Positions 35,301 to 44,215 of a stretch of DNA of 64,000 bases are shown here, one piece after another (position 1 is the first letter of the stretch; every line of letters begins with the position of its first letter). The stretch comes from Trissonchulus latispiculum. Its lineage: Eukaryota; Nematoda; Enoplea; Enoplida; Ironidae. Below the pieces are notes generated by a model that was not told the origin of the DNA, ran no database searches, and was given only the letters and a program-made list of their open reading frames with translations. The stretch spans positions 53,556 through 117,555 of the forward strand of contig JASAND010012507.1 in assembly GCA_030248195.1 (NCBI GenBank). Reading direction: 5' to 3'. A program made the translations under genes and the position numbers.

Positions 35301-38300
35301 AAACGGCGCTTGCTTTGCGCTTCAACATACTAGCTTAACGAAATGTCTCATGTGATAGGTCTTCTTTTTCTGACAAATCATACGTGCAGCTTATTAGTGG
35401 CAGTTGTCATACGTGTGCTGTTATTAATTGCATTAACTCCGCCTAAGCCGGTCCTAAGCCCGGTTGGAAAAGGAGGAGGGGGGTGGATATGGGTAAGCCC
35501 CCACGTGGTAAGCCAACCGGTTGCTGTATCTCCAAAACGACTAAAAACATGGCCCCTAGAGGATACTGACTGATGATGCCTTGCTGAGGTCTTTCCTCAC
35601 ACCTCTTTGAAATTAGGGTTAGGGTTCAACCCAATGTTATTATATTTGGGTTGGTTTTCGGGTTGAAATAGCAGAATCTCAACCCTCCTCAGTGAGCAGG
35701 GTTGAGATTTCAACCGGGGTTGAAACAACAGAAAAGACCCAGGGGCGTATCCAGGATTTTGAAAAGGAGGGGGTTTTAACTAAAATTTACTGAAAAGGAG
35801 GGGGTTTTGACAAAAAATTGCACTTTTTGTAATGGAGTATTGATAAAAGTTAACCCAAAAGGAGGGGGTTTCAACCCCCAAAACCCTCCCCCTGGATACG
35901 CCCATGAAAAGACCCTTTCCCTCTACTTTTACAATAAAATTTTATATAGTTTTAAGAGAACTTCTAAACGTATCTCTATTTTTATTCTATGGTCATTTAA
36001 AATAAGTTTAAAATGTATATCTCATGCTATCTCTCATACCTCCATTGGTTACAGAGGACATTATTGAAAACAAAGTGATTTATTTCTTTCAGCAAGTTTG
36101 GTTTCAGCAGGCTTATGCATTATGATAATGATGATAGCCATTTTAAAAGCAAGAGTATACATTAAGAGTGTGACAGCTGGTAGGTTCTCTGTTATCAGCT
36201 GCAGGTACATGCTATGTTCGCTAACAGCTTGCCGACATATAAAAGTGCAGGGGGGATTCTTCGAATAAGCTTTCTACATTCAAAGTGGATAACCTTAACA
36301 TAGTTATAGTTATCTGCATTGGGTGTCTCTGCGGAGAGGCATCGCGACAGCTCACCAGGTAGCGGGCGGAAATTGAAACCTAACTAATGAAACTAACTAA
36401 CTAACTATTAATTGCATTTTGATAATAATACGCTAGTGTTCTCGTGTAGCTGTGCGTATTGTGAAGTAGAATGTATTTGTTTTTAGTTTGACAAGATTCC
36501 AGAAAGTTCATCTAATGGAAGAAACAATGCTGCTTCTGCGACCACTGCTTTTCATGCTTTAATCTCTGAATGTTTATCTCAGGAATTCAATAAAAGCCGA
36601 GAAGTTACAATCATTGACTTGATTAGGACTGTTTTTAGTCTGCTGGACGATAGATTATGCCCTCCTTCTCCTTGGTAATTAACTTACGTCGATGTTCAAC
36701 CAAGATACAATGTACCTGCAATTGACCGCCATAAATCCATGTGCACAAATTTAGGCTATTTATAGCGTAATGACTTTGGAAAAAACAAGTAATAATTTTA
36801 GAGGACTTTTATATAACAGGAGTTTTCGAAAATTTATTATTTTATTCGTAATTTTGGAATATTTCTCCAAAATCTTTGCCCAATCAAAATGTTGTTTCCA
36901 TTATCGACTGAAGCTGCTCCTCATATTTTACTCTTACTTATATTTACTCTTACGCATATTTATATACAGAAAATGCACAATTTTGAAATTTTTCGGATGT
37001 TATATGTTTTCAACAATGTCCACAGCCACAAGAACAAGAGAGGTGTCATTCGAAAGCTCTACCGGACTGAACAACTTTTTTAGTAGAACGAACTCTTGAA
37101 AATGCGCTGCACCTAACGAAATTCCCGAAAATTCGGATTTACCGTGTTCAAAGAATTTTGGAAATGGTATGAAATGAGCAACATGCACAATTTTTTTCCA
37201 GACTGCAATATATACCTGAAAATACACCGAAATCCCGGAATTCACAAAGCCTGATTTAACTATAGTACTGGACAGTAGTGTTGTACACCGGCCCTGTCTA
37301 GACCGGCCTGCCGGCCCAGGTCCAGAGTGGGTCGGAAGGCAGCCGGCCGAGAGCAAACCGGCCGGTCAAATACTGGCCGGCCGGCCGGCCAGTGACAGTT
37401 TCTGCCGCTGATTGCCTTAAACTTGCTATAATCTGCCTTGAAAACTGTCAAATATCTTATATTTTTTCTTGTATTTTGGATAGCTGCGAAAGACAGTGGC
37501 ACCGGCCGGCGTCGCGAGCTGGGCCGGCCAGCCCACGAAAATTTGGGCCGGTGAACAACACTACTGGACAGAAAACAAAACCGATTATCTGACAGAAATA
37601 ATCCTGCGTCAGTGACATGTCACTGTATATTAGCTAATGAGCTTTCCAGAATCCGGGAAACTGGGTTCATTTCTGTTTGTTCTATTAAGAGTCACTGAAG
37701 TCATCAACACAGAAAATGTGGGTTTCTATAAATTCATGGAATTGCGTTCTTTCCATTACAAAGGCTGTTCAGATCTTCAAGAGCTTACTAATGATATTCA
37801 ACATGTGATTATTGGAGACAATTTTTCATACCCGGCAATCTTGAAATCCGGAATTCTGATTCGGAACCGGAAAATACGTGTGATTTCGTGAAAAGATCGT
37901 AAGAACAAAAATATGCAGCTGGACTGGACTAGCTATATTCCATCATAGAAACATTTTGATTTCGCATAGATTGTAGCGAAATATTGAAATATTTCCGTGC
38001 ATGGAACACGGCATGCATAATATCTAATTCTGTCAGGTTTTCAAATCTTCAGCTGTGGACTATTTTAAAAATATTTGCACTGGTACTGTGTGCTCCAAAG
38101 GTTATGCTATAAGAGAACCAAAGTTTATACACGCGTTTTTGGTCCGGTTTTAGCTTAACAAAAGTTTTGTCTTGTGTTTTATGCAGCAAAGACTTCTGTG
38201 TCATAAACTGGGAGGAATTTGATGTTGATTGAACGGCACTGCGTCTTGTTGTCAGTTTGCAGTAAATCGCGCTAGTTGTACTGAGTTTTGCTGTAGTCAA

Positions 38301-39011
38301 CATTTCCTAAGTCTATGTTGTTTGCCCTTTTGTAGGCGGCCCTCTTCTCCTGATCTCATTGCTGCCCTTCAGGAGGCTTCTCCTGTATACGATTCTCAGC
38401 GAAATCGGCCACCACCTGTCCATCCCACTACGAATCCCATTCGTCCAACGGGAAAGGCTACTATCACCAGTCCCGGCTCCCGTGAACATTTGATGGCAAA
38501 AAGACTGCGACTAGAAAAAGATACTGGCGGACCTTCGTCGTTGAGCGTGGAAATATCTTCCTCGGTTGCTCCCCAGTCTGCGGAATCAAATCCCACTGCA
38601 GAGAATCCTGAACAGTTGCCTGCAACTGCTGCTGATGAGCGATTGGATCCACCTGTTGTTGCTGCTGCTGCTACTGTCGCTACTGTTGACAGCTGTGAAA
38701 ATCCTGAAGAGATTCGAACTGGCTCAGTTGATCTGTTCAGGTCGTCTGGATCCGCTGAAGATAAGCCTGATTCCAGTGATCCGGTTATCATCGATGAAAT
38801 CAGTCCGCCGCCTCGAGATCGATCCACTCCAGTGCCGGAGAATGAGGTTGACCGACAGGAGGGTTCAGTTGTCCAGTGGTTATCGAAGAAAACGTCTCCT
38901 ACTCGTGATGCGAGTCGAGCTTGTAAACCGTTGATTGTGGATTTGCCCAAGTTAACGGATAATGAAATTATTAGTTTTAGAAAAAGGGCATTGTGTCAGT
39001 TTACGCGTTAA
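32355..39011 (+). CDS. Six-exon gene, unrecognised protein of about 508 residues
   Basis: Exons in order: 32355-32457 (ATG at 32358), 32824-33083, 33387-33482, 34053-34259, 36487-36674, 38336-39011. Acceptors are TTTATTACAG, CCATTTAG, ATTTCAG, TTCAAG, TTTTTAG and TTTTGTAG; donors are GTTGGC (weak), GTAGGT, GTATTG, GTAACT and GTAATT. All junctions keep phase: 1,527 coding bases give 508 residues. The first donor is uncertain, and earlier exons may exist. The N-terminal 280 or so residues look helical and include LFVALAVFCLKANYL, ILSLASIRRIVQHGDFDK and KFKAHVDHLLGVIQLLMEKA. The last exon (225 residues) is rich in Ser, Pro and acid, with basic MAKRLRLEK and DPVIIDEI, which resembles a SUMO-interacting motif. 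An ATTAAA lies at 39042-39047. This looks like a nuclear regulatory protein, but I recognise no family; nuclear location is inference. Introns carry MITEs and a hAT-type insertion. Confidence 0.72.
33133..33245. repeat. Intronic copy of the repeat seen at 638-785
   Basis: CAGGGTTTTTCAAAATTTCA, TTTAGTGTGTTTTTAAAAAT and GGATTAACACGTTTATACGG follow the same order as at 638-785. Confidence 0.7.
33535..33845. repeat. Intronic G-tract MITE-like sequence
   Basis: GGGGGGAAGCGTCG, GGTTCGGGGGGGGGC and GGGGAGGTAGCCGAATGGGG surround an AT-rich core with AAAATCGCTAAAATG, as in the G1 relatives (compare 34366-34639). Clear termini were not found. Confidence 0.45.
34366..34639. mobile_element. G1-related MITE in intron 4
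   Basis: CTGGCTTACTTCTAGG and CCAGTAGAAGTAAGCCAG are inverted ends. The core holds AAAATTGCTAAAAATCGC and the right side GGGGGCCACCCTCCCCCCC. The flanking 5-mers TGGCT and AGGTT match imperfectly. Confidence 0.7.
35740..35906. mobile_element. hAT-type MITE with exact 8-bp target duplication
   Basis: CAGGGGCGTATCCAGG starts it and CCTGGATACGCCCATG ends it. AAAAGACC flanks both sides (35732-35739 and 35907-35914). This terminus class and the 8-bp duplication are characteristic of hAT non-autonomous elements. Three copies of AAAAGGAGGGGGTTT lie inside its 167 bp. Confidence 0.92.
37276..37563. mobile_element. GGCCGGCC-rich hAT-type element with 8-bp target duplication
   Basis: TAGTGTTGTACACCGGCC and GGGCCGGTGAACAACACTA form the TIR. 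CTGGACAG precedes (37268-37275) and follows (37564-37571) exactly. The 288-bp element is far richer in G+C than the intron around it and repeats GGCCGGCC many times. Confidence 0.92.
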
Positions 39012-40379
39012 ATTCTGACAGCATTTGTGTCATCACTATACATTAAAGACTATCACCGCAGAAAACAAGTGCGTAATTGTACCCTTTCATCTATGGATTA
39101 TAAATACATAGTGATTGTACATACTTAGCTTGCAGTTATTGCATGTTGCTGCGTAATGCTAATTTGCATGTTTTAATTTTTCAGTTTTTGCTGTATATAT
39201 CTGATGGATTGTGGAAGTAAATATGATAGAGTTGCAGTGCTAATGTGATAGGAGGGCTTTAGGTAAGGCATGTGCTATACAGGGTATTTTAAGGTTTTTC
39301 CACGGGGAGGCTTCCCGGGGAGATTTTCGTAGAAATGGGTGCAGGCAGGGCCTCCCAGACTGACACACAAGACTCCCTTAGGATAAGGGAAAACGGCGGA
39401 CCCTCTTGTCCAGATGGGGAAAAGAGTAGACCTCTCAGCGATTTTACTAAAAATTGAACATTTTTAGCAAATTTTAGCGATTTTTGCAAGCAATTCTTAA
39501 AAATCGCCGTAAGTCATGAGTTTTTGTTCATTTTTGGCAGAAAACGTTAAAATTCGCAATTATTGCTAATTTCGCAATTGGATAAACGCCCTTACAATTT
39601 TGGAATTTTTAAAGAGGTGAAACTACAGAATCGCACCCCGTGTAAAGGGTGATTGCTTTTGGTTGACGGTTCAAATCAAGATGAAATTTGATGAAGCTTT
39701 CCAAAATATATTCTTTTAGCAGTATAACACCCTCCGCGCAGTCCCGCTTCAAAACTTCGACGTCTCCGTTCAGGGCCTTTGCTACCGATTTTTGACACTT
39801 AGTAGCAGCATAGCTGTTGTGAAGTTTGACTATACTGATCTTAATAAAATATCGTTGCCTGACTTTGATCGCTAGGATAAGACTAAACTACAGGTGAACA
39901 ACAGTGGTGTGTGATGCTGGAGAACTGTTCGGCCCTGACCAACTGAAAGTCGACGAAATGATTACAACGGTTTATTATAATTTCAACAAAAACTTGACGA
40001 CGAGATTAATACAAAACATTAATTTCAACCAAAATTATAAACTTGACGAAATACTAAACCAACACAAACGCCCGGCAAAAGCCGGCAGAGCGACAAGGGA
40101 AAACTTGACTAAACACCCCACTCAACTTAAACCCAAATTCGAACCCAAAGATTACTACCCAACCACTCGCGACAGAACTTACACCCACACTGCGACAAAC
40201 CAACCCAATATGGAGAATCTCGCCTATTAGCTAGCCAGACCTACGAATTTAGACAGAAGTAATGCTAAATCATTGAACATTTGTCGAATGTAATGTTAAT
40301 TTTACTTAGGCTTAGCAGCCCGAGTATAATTTATATCTTTCCTGTCGGTGCTAACTTCAGACTGTGATTATGTTCACTC
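39012..40379. other. Intergenic; weak MITE trace
   Basis: ATTAAA at 39042 is the likely poly(A) signal of the upstream gene. CAGGGTATTTTAAGG at about 39281 resembles a G3 left end, but no right end was found. A reading frame at 39904-40230 has no recognisable domain and is not called. Confidence 0.45.
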
Positions 40380-40830
40380 GAAAGATATTGTTGAGCTCTA
40401 CATTTTTCCTTTTTGAAGCACCTTCCTCGCTTTTCTCAAAAGAGATATTGCTGATTTTTAATTTGAAAACTTGTCAGTTTTGCAGAAATCAAATAGTCAG
40501 TTCTTGAGCTACGCGAGCCGTAAAATTAAACTAAGGGTGTCAATTTGAAGGTCTCGTCGAGGCCGATTATTCGTGGCATTGTAATCTTTATGCTATCACG
40601 TACGCTGCTATCATAAAAATGTCGTTTTTGCAAAAACATTACCAAATTTTCCGCAAGCTAGAGGGTTGCCACTTACTAGACGTATTTTACACAAAAATAC
40701 CCAGGGACCCTTTTTTAGTTGCCCCGATTGCTGCTTTCTAGCTAAAGTGGTCGCTTGCCAAAGTTGGGAAAAGTAGGCAAAATCCAGGTTGCGCATACAT
40801 TTTAGCTAATTTCTTTATAACGAGGAGCGG
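40380..40830 (-). repeat. Old dispersed repeat, copy 1
   Basis: Reverse-complemented, this stretch aligns with 47790-48230 over about 440 bp at perhaps 70% identity. Shared blocks include GGGCAACT, GGTATTTTTGTG, TTTAATTTTACGG, GCGTAGCTC and TATTTGATTTCTGCAAAA. The apparent peptide similarity between the copies follows from DNA similarity and includes frame breaks. Confidence 0.7.
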
Positions 40831-41169
40831 TTTCATAATAATTAAAAAAGGGTCCCCCAGCTATTTGATAGCAGAATCGAATGATGTGGCCGTCCCCGAC
40901 GCCTCACGATCAAATTAACTTTAGTCTGCATAAAATCTGGAACATTAAATTACTTCGAAACTGCGGTAAAATAATTTCCGAGAACTAAAGTTAAAGTTCG
41001 CTGTATTCATTAGAAAGAGAAAATGTTAAGCTCCATTTCGTTATAAGAACGGCTTCTTAACTCCAAGGAATGAATGAGTAATAAGGGTTCAAACTTCAAA
41101 GTTGATGTCTCCAAAAGGAATCACCGCCTTAAGGCGTGATTGCGACAGTTGTAAAATTCAGTTTGATTA
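40831..41169. other. No feature recognised
   Basis: Ordinary AT-rich intergenic sequence with no exon-like or repeat-like structure visible. Confidence 0.4.
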
Positions 41170-41177
41170 GTTAGACA

Positions 41178-42270
41178 TAGGGTTGTTAGTTTACATGTAA
41201 AAAAGTAATTAATTTTTACACCTGTTTTTTAAAAGTGTAAAACAGGTGTAAAAATGTTTCGATGCCAAATTCATTTCCTCTGTACCACAGTAATGTTTGA
41301 CGCGTTATTCAACTGTCAGAAAGCATGAGTTTAAGCATTTACTGCAGGCCACAGCCTCTAAGGCTATTATTTATTTTGATAATTGACTAAGACTTTTGTT
41401 AATTGCTCTCAAACCTCCGGAAACTAGTCGTGTTTTCTTTTTGCACTTATAAAGTGACGGCAGAGAAAAACAAAAAAGGCAAAACAAATATATAGAAAAT
41501 GCCATTTAGGTTATTTATAGTGAGATCAGAAATCAAGAGCATTTTCAAATTGTTTAATTTCAGAATTTTCAAAAATTTCTATTTCAAGTTTCAAAATTTT
41601 CATTAACGAGAATGTTCGGTTTTGAAAAATTTGTCAGAGTATTGTCTGGTGTTTTAGATTACAGAGGTTATTTTGACTGTGAAATTTTTATTCTGAAATA
41701 TTGTTCCATTATGGGTTAGAATTAATTGGACATTTTGTTAAATTTTATAGACTGAGATGTTCACTGAACTAATTTTGCCGGATTTCTAAATTTTCAATGA
41801 AAGGAAACAATCCTCTGAGCAGGTTATCTGGCACGAAATTCAATTTCAACCGAGCTACAGTCGACAACTTATTGATCGAAAATGAATTCCCAAAAAATCC
41901 TCAACAGGGTCTAACCACCGTCTTCACTTTTAATATCAATTTTACTTGTTGAAATAAAATATTTTTAATGTATATACGTACTGAAACAAAACCTGTCTGC
42001 AATGTATACTATACTTGAAAACACTATTTTTCACAATCGACGGCATATGTATAGCTGTGAAAAAGTAAAAAAATTTGTAAAAAAGTGTAAAAAAATTCCG
42101 AAAAGTAGTGTTAAAAATGTTAAAAATATGTCAGAAATCTAGTGTTAAAAAGTGTAAAAAAGTGGTGTTAAAAAGTGAAAAAACCTGTTAAAAAGTCCGA
42201 AATTTTGCTACTGTTAATAACTGTAAAAATGTTTTTTAACATTTTTACTTTTTTACAATTTACAACCCTA
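41178..42270. mobile_element. hAT-type element with TAGGGTTGT ends and 8-bp target duplication
   Basis: TAGGGTTGTTAGTTTACATG opens it and TTTACAACCCTA closes it, with TGTAAAAAAGTAA shared just inside each end. GTTAGACA flanks both sides (41170-41177 and 42271-42278). Near the left end a perfect inverted repeat (TTTTACACCTGTTTT with its inverse, 41214-41254) occurs, and the right end repeats AGTGTTAAAAA. Length is 1,093 bp with no transposase frame. Confidence 0.88.
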
Positions 42271-42497
42271 GTTAGACACAAGAAGCCTATGTATACTGAA
42301 TTTGTGTAGGTCGTCATTGAAAAATCCTGAAGTTGTTTGGAAACAGATGTTTTGAGGAATCTGTAAAGGCAATGTTCAGTGTTAGTTTTTATGGCTAAAA
42401 CAATTGCATATGGTACTACTTTAAAACAATTTTTCAAACCGTGGGGCATAAGTCGGGCTTGCAGGACCTCGCAAAGTCGGACTAACCCTCCTCTCCT

Positions 42498-43751
42498 GGG
42501 GCCGATTTCATCATTAGTCACAAGTTCACATGCCACAACTTGTGAATTTGTGACTTGTGGCCACAAGTTATCCAAAATTGGGTTTCACCAAAATTTGCAG
42601 ACAACTTGTGGCCACAAGTCACAAGCCACAAGTGGATAGCACTGCTTGAAAGCATCGTTGGGATCTGATCAACTACTGAGCTGAAAGTAGGCTGCACTTT
42701 CAGAACTTTTTCGACAACAAAATTTAAATCCACACTGGAAACCCAAAATTTCCTGTTTTTCAAGATCCTGGTCCTTTGTTTCCAGTCAGCACCCGTAGCC
42801 TGACCTTTTGCCTTCTGAATTCCGAACCAACAATAATGATTACCTCATCTGCGGCTACTTTGTACTACTACTCTACAGCAATGGAATCTACACAACGATC
42901 TCCCTTCAAAGATGAACTGAACTGTTTTTAACATCTTCATTGTCTACCTTCTAAACACTGGAATCATCACCTCCGGCGATCTCCCCCTAGAATCCACAAC
43001 AAATTACCAACGGCATCATTGATCTATCACCACATCATCTATACTCGTCATCTTTTCCAGCTCCAAAACGCTAAGTTTCGAATCACTTTTTAGCTAGCAT
43101 AAGTTAAACTTTGCCCTATATTTTGAACTGGGTCAGCTGTTGCTTGTATTTTGTTCCATTGGTCCTAAAATTTGTATTGCGACTCCAAGAACTATGCAGC
43201 GAACGGAAGACTTTTCGAAAGTTAAATTGCTCAGTAATTAAATAAACAAATAGAAAATAAAGAAACGGATACAAGAAAATTAAATTAAGTAAAGAATAAT
43301 CACATTTAGATACACGAATGAAAATTGTATAAATCAGCGTAAATAATCAGTTTAATACATTGAAAAAGTTTCAAATTTGTACCAAACTTTCGCGCTGCAA
43401 ATTTCAGTAAAATTTAGGCCATTTCATTTGTTAATTGTTCCGCTTTAGAGAAAGTGTCGTCGACTTTCAATAAACGAGTAAATTCATTTACTATTAATTC
43501 TTTATTAATTAAAATTTGAGTGCCACAAGTGATACTTTGACTTGTGGGATTTTGCAGCTGTTTGCAGGGACTTGTGAACTTGTAACTTGTGGCTTGTGGC
43601 TTGATGAAACCGAAACTGGAAAATCAACTTGTGAGCAACTTGTCACAAGCAGGGACTTTGCTTGTGACTTGTGGCTTGTGACTAATCGTTGATGAAACCG
43701 AAATTGCTTGTGGCTTGTAAACTTGTGACTAATGATGAAATAGGCCCCTGG
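42498..43751. mobile_element. TIR element with clustered CACAAGTC/GACTTGTG motifs
   Basis: GGGGCCGATTTCATCATTAG then TCACAAGTT at the left matches the inverse AACTTGTGACTAATGATGAA then ATAGGCCCC at the right. About 130 bp inside the left end and 230 bp inside the right end are packed with CACAAGTC, CCACAAG and their inverses. The central 850 bp is ordinary. No exact target duplication and no coding capacity are visible. Confidence 0.75.
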
Positions 43752-43798
43752 CAAACTCCCCAACACTGCTTGCTGTCCCCGTCTACCATAACAGCAGT

Positions 43799-43975
43799 TT
43801 AAAGACGGGTCTGTAGTATTTGAATAGTTGCAGCCTGTTGTCTAGCAATGACTAAAATTTCATTGGCTAATCTCATCATGTGCGCCTTATACACGCCAGT
43901 AATGTTTGGTTGTTCAGAAACGACCCCAGGATGGAAAGGGTTATATTTAGCCACAAGCAGGAGTTTCAAGGTATT
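43799..43975 (-). CDS. Possible terminal exon of an unrecognised gene
   Basis: Read on the minus strand, the frame runs KNTLKLLLVAKYNPFHPGVV, then SEQPNITGVYKAHMMRLANE, then ILVIARQQAATIQILQTRL and a TAA at 43801-43799. Composition looks protein-like, with an amphipathic C-terminal helix. An upstream in-frame stop lies near 44005, and the only acceptor-like AGs between have no good pyrimidine tract. It sits just upstream of, and opposite to, the TATA box of the secreted-protein gene. It may be the end of a host gene or a retroelement remnant; I recognise neither. Confidence 0.28.
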   Translation of the reverse strand, partial: NTLKLLLVAKYNPFHPGVVSEQPNITGVYKAHMMRLANEILVIARQQAATIQILQTRL

Positions 43976-44084
43976 TTTGTGGTTTTTTCTTTGCCGTTTT
44001 TATTTTTAATACATAAATGGACAGTATGCATAAATAACAAAGTTATTAGATTTTACTGATTTCACTGCCTGATTGCTATATATT

Positions 44085-44092
44085 TATAAATA
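44085..44092 (+). promoter_or_regulatory. TATA box of the secreted-protein gene
   Basis: TATAAATA lies 131 bp before the ATG at 44216. A start site about 25-30 bp downstream would give a 5' UTR of roughly 100 bp without an upstream intron. Confidence 0.6.
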
Positions 44093-44215
44093 GCCTGTGA
44101 CAAAATGCAATAGCTACACGCTAAAAGTAGTCAACCAAAGCAAATCAAGTGATCCGTTTAATCTGAAGCTAAGTGAGATATTTTAAAAATATTTTTATTT
44201 TGTTCACATGCCGAA

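Noticed and set aside
35617..35635. Telomere-like TTAGGGTTAGGG
   Set aside because: Only two units are present, next to a palindromic AACCC/GGGTT repeat; this is not a telomeric tract.
39904..40230. Open frame of about 108 residues, Asn/Thr/Lys-rich
   Set aside because: It starts at GTG with no supported acceptor or promoter, has no recognisable domain, and its composition follows local base content.
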